Assembly: GCA_963995505.1 (NCBI GenBank)
Contig: OZ023194.1
Location: 12,148,428 to 12,212,427, forward strand
Direction: 5' to 3'
DNA: 64,000 nt
Origin: Hypericum androsaemum
Taxonomy: Eukaryota > Streptophyta > Magnoliopsida > Malpighiales > Hypericaceae
Shown: positions 11,830 through 24,399 of the stretch, one piece after another
How the letters are laid out: every line of letters begins with the position of its first letter
How positions within the stretch are numbered: position 1 is the stretch's first letter
Made by a program: the position numbers and the translations under genes
The notes under the pieces: generated by a model
What the model saw: the letters and a program-made list of their open reading frames with translations, nothing else
Database searches by the model: none
Told to the model about the DNA's origin: nothing

Positions 11830-13488
11830 CTTTAACGCTTTTATGGATGAAGTTATTGTTCCGTCGAGGTAATTTCTCGTAAATGTTGCAACCTTGTGGC
11901 TTACGGAAAACCCGAAACAGAGCTTCACAAAAACAGCCTCTATAACCGCATCCATTCTCTCAGATGGAGTTCCCAAGACAAATTTAGCAGGGAGAAAACA
12001 ATTTGAAGGAAGTATGTTTCTCGGTGCATCAAGTGTTGTTGCGACTCCCACGAGTAAAATGATCGGAAGTTTCAATATCCATTCACTGAAGAAAAACTAA
12101 TAGAGTAGCATCAGTATATAGGATCTAATAAAGGCTAAGTCCTGCTTTTGATTTTTTTTTTAGTAGCAGGTACAGAAACACTTTACATAGAGCTGAGTGA
12201 AGCAGTTGACAATATCAAAAGCAGGATAAACTTGATAAAACCATGTATCCAACAGATAAGACTCGTTCCACAAGAAGAATATACAAAACCATAAAAGTTT
12301 CCTCATTTAAGGAGAGAAACTAAGTAATGCAATGCAAATTAACAGCAGAAACAAGGACGACCGAGATTAATACAACTATTCGATTCTTTTGGTTTTCTTG
12401 CTCTCTGTACCATGTTAGATATGTCAGGTGCATGCTCGGAGAAGCAGCATTTCACAGAAGCGTCAACCAAAGAGTCAAGGAAAGATAAAACATATCTGTC
12501 GTATACAAGGTCGTAGAAGATTCGAGCTTACATCCAATCTTACCATAACCAATCGTCTCAATAAACTTCTAAGACAACCACCGAGATACCATTTCTCGAG
12601 GAAAAGTCGAAGGAGGGAAGATTTGCCACAGTTGCATCCTTTTGATTTCAGATACAGGCACCAACTCCTTGAACGTCAATAGATCATCAACAAACTCCAT
12701 GTTTTCTGCCAATAATTTATCACATCAAATTACAGCACCAGTTAAAGACTAAGCATACTCGAATGGTATTACTACGTTTGTGATTGTCGGTTCGGATTCG
12801 AAGATCACAAGCTCAGTACTCTATGATCTTAGTTCCAAACTCATCGAAATGCTTGGAGGAGAAAACCGGATTTTCATTCCTAAATAGCATAAACTAAGTA
12901 AGCACCATCCCGGTGAAGATCTGCTTGGTAAGGCCGAGTGGCTTCGCGAAAATTAGGGTTTCCTAAGCACAGGGTAAGCCCCTATGTTAACTTCCCTTAA
13001 TGCCTCCTACAATATCAGATTATAAACCAGATTAAACAAATCAATTAAAAATCACACAAAAAAGAGAGAAGGTTTAGATGGAGGCGCGACTAACTTTAAT
13101 CGTGGACACGATGGTCAACCAGACGGCCGAGAAGGCTAGCATTCGTGAGGCGAACCTCATCGTCCGCTTCTTCACCTTCACCTTTCGCTGACCTGTCCGC
13201 TTCCTCCTCCTCCTCCTCGCTAGTCAAATCAATCCGCCTCCTCGTTCTCCCTTTACCACCCACCTTCCGCTCGGGTTTACGAGACGAAGACGAAACAGAA
13301 GCCTCGTGGAGTACGAAGAAAGGCTGCGTCCAACACACGACGCGGAAAAAATGAACCAAAAAGAACATGTCGTACTAATAAGAAAAATTTTCTAAAAAAG
13401 AATATATATTGAGGGATATAGTACCTGGAAGTTGTTATCGGAGCGTCATCGGAGACGGGGAACCGGGGTCGGCCGTTGAGGTTGACAT
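11830..13488 (-). pseudogene. ORC3: ORC3-like pseudogene, 5' segment
   Basis: Five blocks on the - strand follow plant ORC3 from its N-terminus. Exon 1 (13425-13488) starts ATG and ends at a GTAC donor. Exon 2 (13095-13323) encodes PFFVLHEAS, a basic KGRTRRRIDLT stretch and an acidic run. Exon 3 (about 12900-13006) contains KQIFTGMVLT. Exon 4 (from 12705) begins KNMEFVDDLLTFKEL and later GGCLRSLLRRLVMV. Another exon (11830-12085) contains GVATTLDAPRNILPSN and GTPSERMDAVIEAV, the most conserved part. Defects: exon 1 is out of frame with exon 2; exon 2 changes frame before AFSAVWLTIVSTIK; exon 4 changes frame before GGCLRSLL. Introns are kept, so this is a decayed gene or gene duplicate, not a retrocopy. 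The 3' segment lies on the other side of Copia-1. Confidence 0.72.
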
Positions 13489-14924
13489 TTCCGGTTTGCT
13501 TCCGGGGGTCGGAGGAATTGGGGATTTGTTTGGGAGAGTGGAGGCGTGGGGTTAGAGAGACAGCTGCAGGCGGTTTTGTTTTTTGGCGGGAAAACGATTT
13601 GACGAAGATAACGGTGTCGTTTTGATGGGAGGAACTGGAGAATGGCTGAGGCCGAATGAGTCGGCCCGTTGGTGTATCGGCCCAAAATGCATCTGTGGGT
13701 ATCTGATTGGCTCTCTTTACTCTGTTTTAAAATTTCTCCGGAGTGTAAAACTCTTTTTTGAAAATAGTAATTTTAATAATTTTTTTATATTCGGAAAGTT
13801 TGAAATCAAAATATTCTTAAAATTTTATTTTTATTACCATGTAATTTGACATATTATATTCAATGATTTTTGGATTTTTGGTCGAGAAGCAGGGGTTGAT
13901 GGCCCCTATTTATTTATTGAAAACTTAACTACGGGCCAGAGCCTCTTAGAAAGGAATTATGTATTCGGGTCACATATTACATGTAAATAGTGATATATGA
14001 ATAAATTCTGCCTTCCGAAAAAAAGCACGGGTTACAACTAATCGAGGCATAGTAATTATATGGATCTAACTACTCTTAGGGTTTACTTATTAAAAAAAAC
14101 TACTCTTAGGGTTTTCCTTTTGCTCATTAATACAAATTTACTTGTAAAAAAATAATTAAACTACTTATTATATTCAACACTTTGTTGCTGAAGTCGCATA
14201 AAAATTATAGCACGAGATTTTATAGTTAAAAAATTTAGAGACATTCGCTTAATTTTATCAATTAGGCAAAACACAAAGGTTTTTAGTCATTTTTAGATCC
14301 TATCTATATCCTACTCGAGATCTAAACTCTTGAGTGGACTCATTTCCTTCCCCATTGACATTGGATTGAATCTGTAGAGTGGAGTAAATGTCACACTCAT
14401 GAAATCTTGAGTTTTCTGTCTTCCTAATCTAATACACGTTTTCCATTATTCACCGTGATCATGGCAATAGATTTTCGTATGTGTACTTTTTTAAGGCTCC
14501 TACTTCCTATGTGTAATTTTATTTTAAAAATAAATTTGCGCATAAATATTATATCTGTCAAAAATTAAAGCATGTACTTTCTCTCGTCCGGCCGGTGGAA
14601 CAATGCAACGATGGTTGCCAAATACTCACTCCATAATGGTTGCTTAGCGAGGAGGCAAGTCGTTACTCGTGTCGATAAATTTTCCTCCTAGTCCTAAACA
14701 AACTAACTTCAATATCGCAATTACTAATTGGATTCGTTAACTTCTTCTTTTCCTTTCATCGCATGGTTTTTTTATAAACATATTGTATTTATCAGGAAAA
14801 ATTCGTCAAAATAGTAAGTGAATTGCTATTTGTTACAGTGGTTAACTTGCAAGTACATGTCATCCTAAAAACATAGTGCTAATATATTCAATTCTAATAA
14901 GTGTAGCACGACTATTTTAAGAGT
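13489..14924. other. Intergenic, no gene seen
   Basis: Mostly AT-rich. The first 200 bp, upstream of the ORC3-like start, are GC-richer and may be its old promoter. A small direct repeat (ACTACTCTTAGGGTTT) occurs at about 14069 and 14099. No RNA gene or convincing ORF seen. Confidence 0.5.
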
Positions 14925-16085
14925 TTTTTTTCAAAATAGGCAAAAAACTTAGATATATTTTTTAAATAGGCAAAAACTTAATATATTCTCAAAATAGGCA
15001 AAAATTTAATTCAAAATTTTAAAAAATAGGGAGACGACCCATGTACAGGCCGCCTCTCTGACAATTTTTTTTAATAAAATAAAATATTGGAGGCGACCTG
15101 CTTATAGGTCGCCTCCTCTCCAATTTTTTTTTAATTTTAACTTTTTTTGGTTAATCGAACTCGATTGACTTTTGACTTCAAACGAATTTTTGACATCGTT
15201 GCACTCTGTATTTGGAAAAGTTATAAACTATAAAGTTGTAGATATATGTCTCAGCTTTGCATAAAAATTCGAATCAATTCAATGGAACTCCAGAGTAAAA
15301 CTTTTTGTCTCCCAACCGAAATCAGTCGATCGAACTCGATCGGCTTTTGACTTCAAATAAATTTTCGATATTGTTACACTCTGTATTTGGAAAAGTTATA
15401 AACTACAAAGTTGTAGATATACATTTCAGCTTTGAATAGAAATTTGAATTAACTCAGTCGGACTCCGGAGTAAGAAGTTGCAAAAATTATTTTTTTTCTT
15501 CTCTTGTATTTCGATTGAAAAATTAATTTTTGCAACTTCTTACTCCGGAGTCCGATTGAGATTATTCAAGTTTTTGTGCAAAGCTAAGACATATATCTAC
15601 AATTTTGTAGTTTATAACTTTTCCAAATTCAAAATGTAAGGATGTCAAAAATAAATTTGAGGTCAGAAGCCAATCAAGTTCGATCGACTAATTTCGGTTG
15701 GGAGATACAAATTTTTACTCCGGATTCTGAGTTGATTCAAATTAATGTGCAAAGCTGAGACGTATATCTACAACTTTATAGTTTATAACTTTTCTAAATA
15801 CGGAGTGTAACGATGTCAAAATTTTATTTGAAATCAAAAGTCGATCGAGTTCAATCGACCGAAATTTAAAAAAAATTTTTGAGGGGAGGCGACCTATAAG
15901 CAGGTCGCCTCCATTGGTGCATTATTTTAATTAGTGGCAAACAAATGGAGTTGACCCGCTTATGGGTCGTCTTCCTAATTTTTTTTAAATTTTTAATTAA
16001 ATTTTTGTCTATTTTGAGAATATATTAAAATTTTGCCTATTTAATAAATATATCTATATTTTCTGCCTATTTAAGAAAAAAATCC
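14925..16085. mobile_element. Large foldback (inverted-repeat) element
   Basis: Two arms of about 560 bp are inverted copies around a centre near 15506. The innermost stem of 29 bp is perfect (ends GACTCCGGAGTAAG). Each arm contains, from the outside in: AT-rich repeats with AAATAGGCAAAAA, short palindromes built from GGAGGCGACC and GGTCGCCTCC, and two tandem copies of a roughly 177-bp unit recognised by GTTATAAACTA...AAAGTTGTAGATATA and TCGGACTCCGGAGTAAGAAG. It has no coding capacity. A target duplication could not be fixed, so the exact ends and superfamily are uncertain. The 177-bp unit is related to the tandem array at 32.7-33.2 kb. Confidence 0.75.
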
Positions 16086-16504
16086 ATTCTAATACATTAC
16101 CTTACGCTGACTTCTTTGATCGATTTTAAAATTTCTGAAACTTGTCCATCACATATTATATATGATTCTGGAACTACGTTGTCTTCCGCTATGCAGCCCT
16201 TACCTGTCCTCACATGGTTGATGATGACTATGAGCTTCTTAAAGCCATGTGGGTGTGTTCCGCAGAGTCAAAATTAATCATCCCCGAAAAATTGATATAT
16301 AATATGGATGTGACCAACTTCAATAACAACCTTGTCCACTTGTCGGACCAAAACACGTAGACGTCAAGCTAAATGTATGTCCAATGTAGTATCAATCATG
16401 TAAAACAATTAATGTGTTATTTTTATTTAATTAGTAATTTCGAGTTATTTCTCAGAAATATAACTGCTTTAAAATTTAGTAGAGAACTTCGTGATCTTCT
16501 TGGG

Positions 16505-16777
16505 GGTGGATTTGGTGAGGACTGAGGTAGTCCCCAACCATGGGACTAACTCAAACCAATATCACTACACATGCAAACCAATATCACTTCATATGTAAAT
16601 CAGCGTCTTCCAAAGCAATATTACTTCACATGCAAACCAATATCACTTCACATACAAACCAATAATACCTGATAGATTATTGACCATCAGATTTAAAGAT
16701 AATCAAATCTGACGGCCCAAAATGTAGTCCCCACCTGTGGACAAATTTTCTTTAGTCCCCACTCAATCCGGTCTCAT
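16505..16777. repeat. Possible small inverted-repeat element with internal tandem repeats
   Basis: Left GGATTTGGTGAGGACT and right AGTCCCCACTCAATCC form imperfect inverted ends. Between them the motif CAAACCAATATCACTTCACA recurs about four times with substitutions (16552-16665). It looks like a MITE with an internal minisatellite; no clear target duplication was found. Confidence 0.4.
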
Positions 16778-17666
16778 CTTTCTTGTGATGTGATTCACTC
16801 GAACGCGGATGGTCTTCCATAAAAAGTATAAATAACATATGGTCCACGGGGAAACATTGCGCAATCCGTTGACGGTCGCCGTATAATTAAATTTCGGATT
16901 CCCAGCCTGGCTCCAGGTTGGATCATTTTTGCCTTTTTGGCCCTTTCGTCGTTGTTAGTAAGTCACCTCAAAAGTTGTATTAATTATTGAGTGCATTCCA
17001 GGCCTAGCCACCTTGGAAAAAACAAGTCGATGGTAACTAAATAGCAACTTATATTAGTTTAATAAAAAATATTCGTGTTAAGTTCTTAAAAATATAACAA
17101 TATTAAATATTTATTGATAGATATTTACTACCTTTTAAATATTTCATTCGACTTGAATATTGCCTAATCGGTACACTGATGATGTCTGGATACAAGCAAT
17201 CTAAAAAAGAGCCCACGACGAGCTCTTGCATTAGACCATAGGGAGATTGAATTGATTTCACAATTGCTAGATAAACTTTTATGTTATGAAGAAATAATAA
17301 AAATGCAATAAAATTTAGCCGAGGAAGTGTTGTACAAAGACTGAAAAATTATGATCGAGTCTGTTATGATTACAGTAAAATTATTTGGTTAACCAATTAG
17401 CATTATAGGTTCCAGATCTTTTTTTTTTGTAAGAGCAGTATATGTTTAAGATTCAAGTACACGAAATTGGGATGGTCCCCATGTATAGTTACACTCACTG
17501 CTTGTTCCAATAAAGAGATAAATGAAATAAGACAATATTCTTTTCTCCCAAGTCGAGATCAAGCATGTGATTATGGGTCCACGACTCTTGCAACATGGGG
17601 TCGTTCCATTAAATTTCACTCACCAATAGACTTGCGTGTGTGAAAATTTAAAATTTATTTTATATG

Positions 17667-17668
<2 letters not shown>

Positions 17669-17712
<44 letters not shown>
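17669..17712. repeat. (AT)n microsatellite
   Basis: About 22 uninterrupted AT dinucleotides followed by a short GT run, in intergenic sequence just left of Copia-2. Confidence 0.95.
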
Positions 17713-17721
<9 letters not shown>

Positions 17722-17778
17722 ATATATAAATATATAATATACTTGAGAAAATATGTTATTAAATAACAATGTTATCAA

Positions 17779-18203
17779 TGTGAGCATAATTTAATCGGTC
17801 ATAATTATGCAATTTATGATTTCTAATATTGCATAGAACATAATAGCCAAGATCTTAGAACAAGATGATTTTTACAAATAATAAAAGATCAAGAAAACAT
17901 ACCTTGATCCATGACGAGAGCGACAACGGAAGCAGTTGATCATCGGAATTGTGTTTCTCCCTCTTGACCCTTTTAGATTGACAAGCTTTCTTGATTGAGA
18001 GAAAAATTACGTAATTGCGTTGAGAGAGGACCAATCCCTTGAGTTTCTTTATGTACACCCACCATCAAGGTATATCATGAGTTACTAGTCATTTTCATTT
18101 AATTTATTTAAGTAACTAAGAGTTACTATAAGTTACCTTCATTTAATTGGTAATTATACTTGGGCCACAAAATGCATACACGTAACAACAAAAAAGTCTA
18201 ACA
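17779..18203 (-). repeat. Copia-2 3' LTR
   Basis: 425 bp, TG...CA (ends GTCTAACA), followed on the right by the polypurine tract complement TTCTCCCACTTGGCCC. It matches 23960-24394 along its full length. Confidence 0.9.
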
Positions 18204-18484
18204 TTCTCCCACTTGGCCCACGTGTCATTACATACCATATGGTCTAATAATAAACATAATTGCGTAGAGTACAAGATAAAATCATCATGATATTGGTTAC
18301 ATCATAAAGTCATAAAAATCAATAAGGATCATAGCGGTTGTACGTCAAAATCTTGTTTTGTTCACATAATGCATTTATGCATATATACCAATCATAAGAA
18401 ACAAGATTCATAAATTCATATCAGAAATAAAATAAATGAGCTCCAAGTGTCAATCACATAAAACATAAAACAACATCAATGATG

Positions 18485-21400
18485 ACATCCAATTATCCCC
18501 ATTCTTTCAACATGTTCAGTGAATGCCTTAGGGGTTAAACCTTTTATCAACGGATCTGCAACCATAAGCTTTGTGCTAATATGCTCGATTGACACTGTTT
18601 ATTTTTGAACTTCTTCTTTAACGGTAAAGTATTTAATTCTCATATGTTTAACATCCTTCGAATACTTGTAATTTTTAGAAAAGAAGACTGCTGCGGAGTT
18701 ATCACAATAAATTTTCAGCGGCTTGGCAATAGTGTCGACAATTCCAAATCCTGAAATAAAGTTTCGCAGCTATAAACCATGAACTGTAGCCTCAAAGTAT
18801 GCTACTAACTCAGCTTCCATAGTGGATATAGCAATGACAGTCTGCTTTGCACTCTTTCATGAAATTGCTCCTCCAGCTAAAAGGAACAAGTAGCCGAACG
18901 TGGATGTTGTCCACACATTCGGCATAATCTGAATCTGAATATCTAATCACCTCGAGGTGATTGGATCTCGTGTAAGTGAGCATATGATCTTTCGTTCCCT
19001 GCTGATACCTTAACACCTTCTTTGCAGCTTTTCAATGACCTACTCCTGGATTACTTTGATATCTGCCTAGCATTCCGACAGCAAAACTGATGTCTGGTCT
19101 GGTACAAGTCTGTGAGTACATCAAACTTCTAATAATAGATGCATACTGAATTTTTTCCATTTGTTTGCATTCCAATTCATTCTTTGGACATTGATCGAGA
19201 CTGAATTTATCTTCCTTCTGAATTGGACCGACACCTGTAGCGCATTTATCCATCTTGAACCTCTTTAAAACCTTATTAATGTAAGCTTTCTGAGACAATC
19301 CCAACCATCCTTGTGATCTATCACAAAATATTTATATTCTGATCACATATGATGCCTCACCCATGTCTTTCATTTTAAAATTCTTAGAGAGAAACTCCTT
19401 GGTTTGACGTAATAAACCAAGATCATTAGTAGCAAGCAAGATATCGTCAACATACAAAACCAAAATTATAATCTTACTCCCACTGATCTTTAGATATATA
19501 CATCGATCAACGATTTTTTTGTTAAATCAAAAAGATGGTATTATTAAACTTAATATACCATTGTCAGGAGGCTTGTTTAAGTCCGTATATTGACTTCTTA
19601 AGTTTACACACCATATGTTTCTTTCTGTCAACCACAAAACCTTCAGATTGATCCATAAAGACTTCTTCATCTAAATTCCATTTAGAAAGGCACTTTTCAC
19701 ATCCATTTGATGGAGCTCTAAATCATAATGAGCTACCATTGCCATAACAATCCTTAAAGTCCTTTTTAGAGACAAGTGAAAATGTCTCTTTGTAGTCAAC
19801 ACCATCTTTCTGAGTAAACCCTTTGGCAACGAGTCTGGCCTTGTATTTTTTGATATTTGCCATTTGAGTCGCGCTTGGTCTTGAAGACCTATTTACACCC
19901 AACTCTTTTACAACCTCCAGGCAACTCAACAAGGTCCCAAACTTCATTGTGATCCATTAATTTTCGCTCTTCTTTCATGGCGTCTAACCACTTATTAGAA
20001 TTATCACTTTTCATGGCTTGCGAAAATAAAACTGGATCATCATCAATTCCTAAGTCAAATTCTGACTCTTGTAAATAAACTACATACTCATCAAAAATAG
20101 CAGATCTTCGTTCTCTTATAGATCTTCTTATTGCAATTTCTTGTGGTTCATCTATAGCAGGCTCATTTACTACAACATTGTCATATGGTGCTTGTACGTT
20201 AATTTGTTGTTCTTGTAAGTCATTAGTATGGTCAACTTGCACAGGAACAACAACTTGAGAAGAAGATAAAGGCAAAGGAACTTGCACTCTAACTTCTTGA
20301 ATTTTTACATTTCATGGTTCCAAACTCCCACTGATTTCACCATTTTCAATGAACCTAGCATTTCCAGTTTCAACAATTCTCGTACTGTGGCCAGGACAAT
20401 AAAATCGATACCCTTTAGATTTTTCTGCATAACCAATGAAGAAATCATTGATTGTTCGTGAATCCAGTTTCTTTTCATGTGGATTATAAATTCTTACTTC
20501 CGCTGGGCAACCCCAAACATATAGGTCCCTTAAACTAGGTTTCCTTCCCGTCCACAGTTCAAAAGGTGTCTTAGGAACTGCCTTACTAGGAACCCTGTTT
20601 AACAAATATACAGCAGTCTTTAAAGCATGCATTCACAATAATTTGGGCAAATACGAATTGCTTAACATACTCCTAACCATATCCATTAAAGTATGATTGC
20701 GCTTTTCTGCAATACCATTTTGTTGCGGTGTTTCCGGCATAGTATATTAAGCACAAACACCACAACTTTCTAAGAACTTAGCAAATGGACCAGGGCACTG
20801 TCCACTTTCATCATATCTTTCATAAAATTCAGCACCTCTATCAGATCTGGCAATTTTCACCTTTCTGTCTAATTGTCTTTCGACTTCATTGATAAAAACC
20901 TCTAGGGTATCTACCGATTGAGACTTTTCATGCAACAAATAGACATATATATAACGTGAAAAATCATCAATAAAGGTGATAAAATATTTTTCTCCACGAT
21001 GGAACATCAAAAGGTCCACAAATATCGGTGTGTACAATTTCAATGAGCTGTGAGTTTCTTGTGGCTATTTTCTTAAGTGTGTGTCTTGTGTACTTTCCTT
21101 TGATGCACTCAATACAAATTCCAAGGTCAGTAAAATCCAAATCAGGTAGGATTTCATTCTTTACTAATCTTTCAATTCTTTCTTTGGATATATGACCCAG
21201 ACGTTTATGCCACAAGTAAGCAGATGATTCATTAGACAAACTACGCTTAGTAGCAACATTATAATGTAAGGTTAAGAGGGTCTCAGCGAAAACCATCAGA
21301 AAGAGTACCCGAACTCACCAAAAGATTTTGTTTGAACAAACTCAAACATCCATTCCCAAATTTAAAAGAGTACCCAGCTGTATCGAGTTTTGACAAGGAA

Positions 21401-22515
21401 ATCAAATTACGAGAAACAGAAGGAACATAAAAGGTCTAAAAAAGATCTAAATGATGTCGAGTGTCTAAAATTAAGCGATAAGTTCCAATGGCTTCTACTG
21501 GAACTTTGACTCAATTTTCCATAAAGATGAAATTTTTATTTTGGCTTATGGTTTGGGTCGAAAGGAATCCATGCATCGTATTTGAAACATGAGTGGTACA
21601 ACCAGAATCAAACTACCAAGTATTATAAGGAACTTTTCAGCCAAATTTGATTCGAAATATACTAAAGTACTAGGCTTATCCTTTCTTTCGAACCATGCCT
21701 TACGTTTCAGGCGATCTTTTATAATGTCCGACCTTTTTACAGAAATGGCACGTATCTTTGGTTGGTTTCTTCTTATTAATTTGGACAGATGACTGATCAA
21801 GTTTTGATGGTCCTTGCTTGCCCTTTCCATTCTTCTTCCATGGTTTCTTTCCAGCTCCTTTATGACCAACGAGATTAGCCGAATGATTTTCCAGTTTCTT
21901 AAGCCTTGCTTCCTCTTGAATGAGCATACTTTGTAATTCATGCACATTCCATTTATCCTTCAGAGTATTATAGTGCACGTGAAATGTACCATACTCAGGA
22001 GGTAAGAAATTAAGGATGAACGTTACTAGAAAATTTTCGTTGACTTCCATTCCCATGGTCTTCAATCTTGCCGCAATGTTCATCATTTCGACGACATGCT
22101 CATGCATGGTACGAGAACCATCAAACTTCATGGTGGTTAACGTACCCATTAATGTCCCAGCCAGCGACTTATCAGCTGAGTCGGACTGGGAGCTATCTTC
22201 CACATACTTCTTAAATTCCTTAGCACTTTCAGTTTTCTGAAATGTGGACTTGATATTGTTTGCTACAGTCATTCGCATAAACATTAGGCTCAGTCTGTTA
22301 GATCTTTCCCAAGCTTTATGAAAAGATCTCTCCTCACCACTGCTAGCATCAGTAAGATCAACATGTTTCTCACTTAAGAGTGTCAAATCAAGATCTAGGA
22401 TACCAAGGTGAAACTGAACTTGCTCACACCATTCAGAATAATTCAGTTCAATAAACTTAACAACAGACGCGGCTTGCGAATGAAGAGAAACAGGAACAGA
22501 CGTTGCAAAATACAT
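18485..22515 (-). pseudogene. Copia-2 gag-pol remnant
   Basis: Read from right to left on the - strand: gag starting at 22515 (MYFATSVPVSLHSQ) with a zinc-knuckle start CHFCKKVGHYK near 21710; GAG-pre-integrase YLWHKRLGHISKERIERL (about 21210); integrase pieces with HTDICGPFDVPS, FITFIDDFSRYIYVY and SDRGAEFY (20747-21100); KAVPKTPFELWTGRKPS (about 20570); reverse transcriptase pieces (19723-20287, including KKYKARLVAKGFTQKDG); later fragments around TRPDISFAVGMLGRYQS (about 19090); and the terminal VADPLIKGLTP near 18540. Neighbouring fragments lie in different frames with stops between them, so no polyprotein can be made. Confidence 0.9.
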
Positions 22516-23512
22516 AATATATGCTCATACATTAATGCTTTGAGTAATAAACATAATCTATCATATTGATTCAGACACATAAAATAAACATAAGATATAT
22601 ATTGAAGTTACCTTTGGGTAAAACAATAATATATGACAAAGTAAATCTAATTGATGCTCAAAATAGTTTCACATAATTGGTAACTAATGTACTTCAATCA
22701 GATATATTTATAATCTTTGGATATACTAAATATACCTAACCAAATACATCAATTTACCACGGTAATATTCATAAATTATAAAATAAATAATCAACCTTTG
22801 GGCGATCCAGAAATATTTTATAACCATGAACTTCAATATACTCATGATAAACTTTTAAATATCATAATGTCATTTAATTTATAAGCATCACATTAACATG
22901 AGTAATTGAATTTATTTTAATTCGATATCCATAGTACCTTTCTAATCTGGCCACTTTGATGACTAACAAATTAATTTATAATAGATATCAAGTTAAAATA
23001 ACTATACTTACTATAGCATAATTTTATTCAATTGATAGATAAAAATATAGCAGTGTTGTTTAATTGAAAAATAAACAATTATACTGATAGTATATACAAT
23101 TACAATTATGTATACAAATTTTAAAATTCGTAAGTATTCATTTAATAATCATAATGATTAAAAAAATATAATCGACTGATTTTTCGAATTCTTTCAATCA
23201 TACACAGAAAAAAATATATATATAGTGAATTGCATATTCCTTTTCTACAATCAACATCATTAATTTTTTTTTAAAGGGGTATGCATAAAAGGAAGAAATA
23301 GACTTAACCATCATAATATAAAATTAATAAAATAATCTCAGCCATCATCTAAGATTAAGCGATTTCACATTATCGATTGCTAAAAATTGAAGTCATGATA
23401 TAAAGCAATTAAAGGCATCCGTATGAGATTACGACATTCCATTAAATTGAATATACATAAACAAAGATTGAGAACACATCAATAAAATTGCCAACCACCA
23501 CAATATATTATA

Positions 23513-23900
23513 GGGTAAATTACCCTCACGTTCCTGAGGTTTGGTCACCCTCCCCCTAGGGTCTCTGGCTTTTGGAAAATGATTGTCCCGTCCCTAGGTT
23601 TTGATGATAATAGACTCTCAAGTCCCTGGCTGACTTCATCGGCTCTTTTTTTCATCTTTGGTCATAAAAATGACCAAAATACCCTTAATTTTTGACCAAA
23701 ATACCCTTAATTTTTCATTTTTGGTTAAGGGTATTTTGGTCATTTCCATGACCGAAATTGAAAAAAAGAGCCGATGACGTCAGCCAGGGACCTAAGAGTC
23801 TATTATCATCAAAACTTAGGGACGGGACAATTATTTTCCAAAAGCCAGGGACCCTAGGAGGAGGGTGACCAAACCTCAGGAACGTGAGGGTAATTTGCCC
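23513..23900. mobile_element. Mutator-type foldback element (MULE-D)
   Basis: 388 bp starting GGGTAAATTACC and ending GGTAATTTGCCC, flanked by a perfect 9-bp target duplication TATATTATA (23504-23512 and 23901-23909). The two arms, about 185 bp each, are nearly identical inverted copies, leaving almost no unique centre. 9-bp duplications with long inverted ends are typical of Mutator-like elements; there is no transposase. It sits inside the Copia-2 leader and is therefore younger than Copia-2. Confidence 0.88.
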
Positions 23901-23944
23901 TATATTATATTATCGGTAATGAAAAATTATAAGTTTACAATCAA

Positions 23945-23957
23945 GGCTCTGATATCA
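23945..23957 (-). other. Primer binding site of Copia-2
   Basis: On the - strand this reads TGATATCAGAGCC, one mismatch from the canonical TGGTATCAGAGCC for initiator tRNA-Met, placed two bases from the 5' LTR. Confidence 0.85.
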
Positions 23958-23959
23958 CA

Positions 23960-24394
23960 TGTGAGCATAATTTAATCGGTCATAATTATGTAATTCATGA
24001 TTTCTAATATTGCATAGAACATAATAGCTAAGATCTTATAACAAAATAATTTTCACAAATAATAAAAGATCAATAAAACATACATTGATCCATGACGAGA
24101 GCGACAACGGAAGCAGTTGATCGTCGGAATTATGTTTCTCCCTCTTGACCCCTTTAGATTGACAAGCTTTCTTGATGGAGAGAAAATTTACGTAATTGCG
24201 TTAGGAGAGGACCAATCCCTTGAGTTTCTTTATATACACCCACCATCAAGGTATATCATGAGTTACTAGTCACTTTCATTTAATTCATTTAAGTAACTAA
24301 GAGTTACTGTGAGTTACCTTCATTTGATTGGTAACTACATTTGGACCACAAAACGCATACACGTAAGTGGGCGTTACAACATAAAAGTCTAAAA
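23960..24394 (-). repeat. Copia-2 5' LTR
   Basis: Right-hand LTR, about 435 bp. Compared with the left LTR it carries about 9 extra bases (GTGGGCGTT region near 24366) and has lost the terminal CA, now AA. Confidence 0.88.
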
Positions 24395-24399
24395 ATCGA

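Larger units (their letters stand above)
22516..23959 (-). other. Copia-2 leader, AT-rich
   Basis: Non-coding, strongly AT-rich sequence between gag and the 5' LTR, interrupted by MULE-D at 23513-23900. Without that insertion it would be about 1.05 kb. Confidence 0.7.
17779..24394 (-). mobile_element. Degenerate Ty1/Copia retrotransposon (Copia-2)
   Basis: Bounded by LTRs at 17779-18203 and 23960-24394, both starting TGTGAGCATAAT. The right copy is the 5' LTR because the element reads on the - strand: the primer binding site lies just left of it and the polypurine tract just right of the left LTR (AGTGGGAGAA on the - strand, 18204-18213). Flanks ATCAA (17774-17778) and ATCGA (24395-24399) look like a decayed 5-bp target duplication. 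By eye the LTRs differ at roughly 1 site in 20. Coding sequence is broken by many frameshifts and stops. MULE-D is inserted in the leader. Confidence 0.92.

Noticed and set aside
13583..13849. 88-aa + strand ORF
   Set aside because: It starts in the old ORC3 upstream region and ends in Phe/Lys-rich translation of AT-rich DNA.
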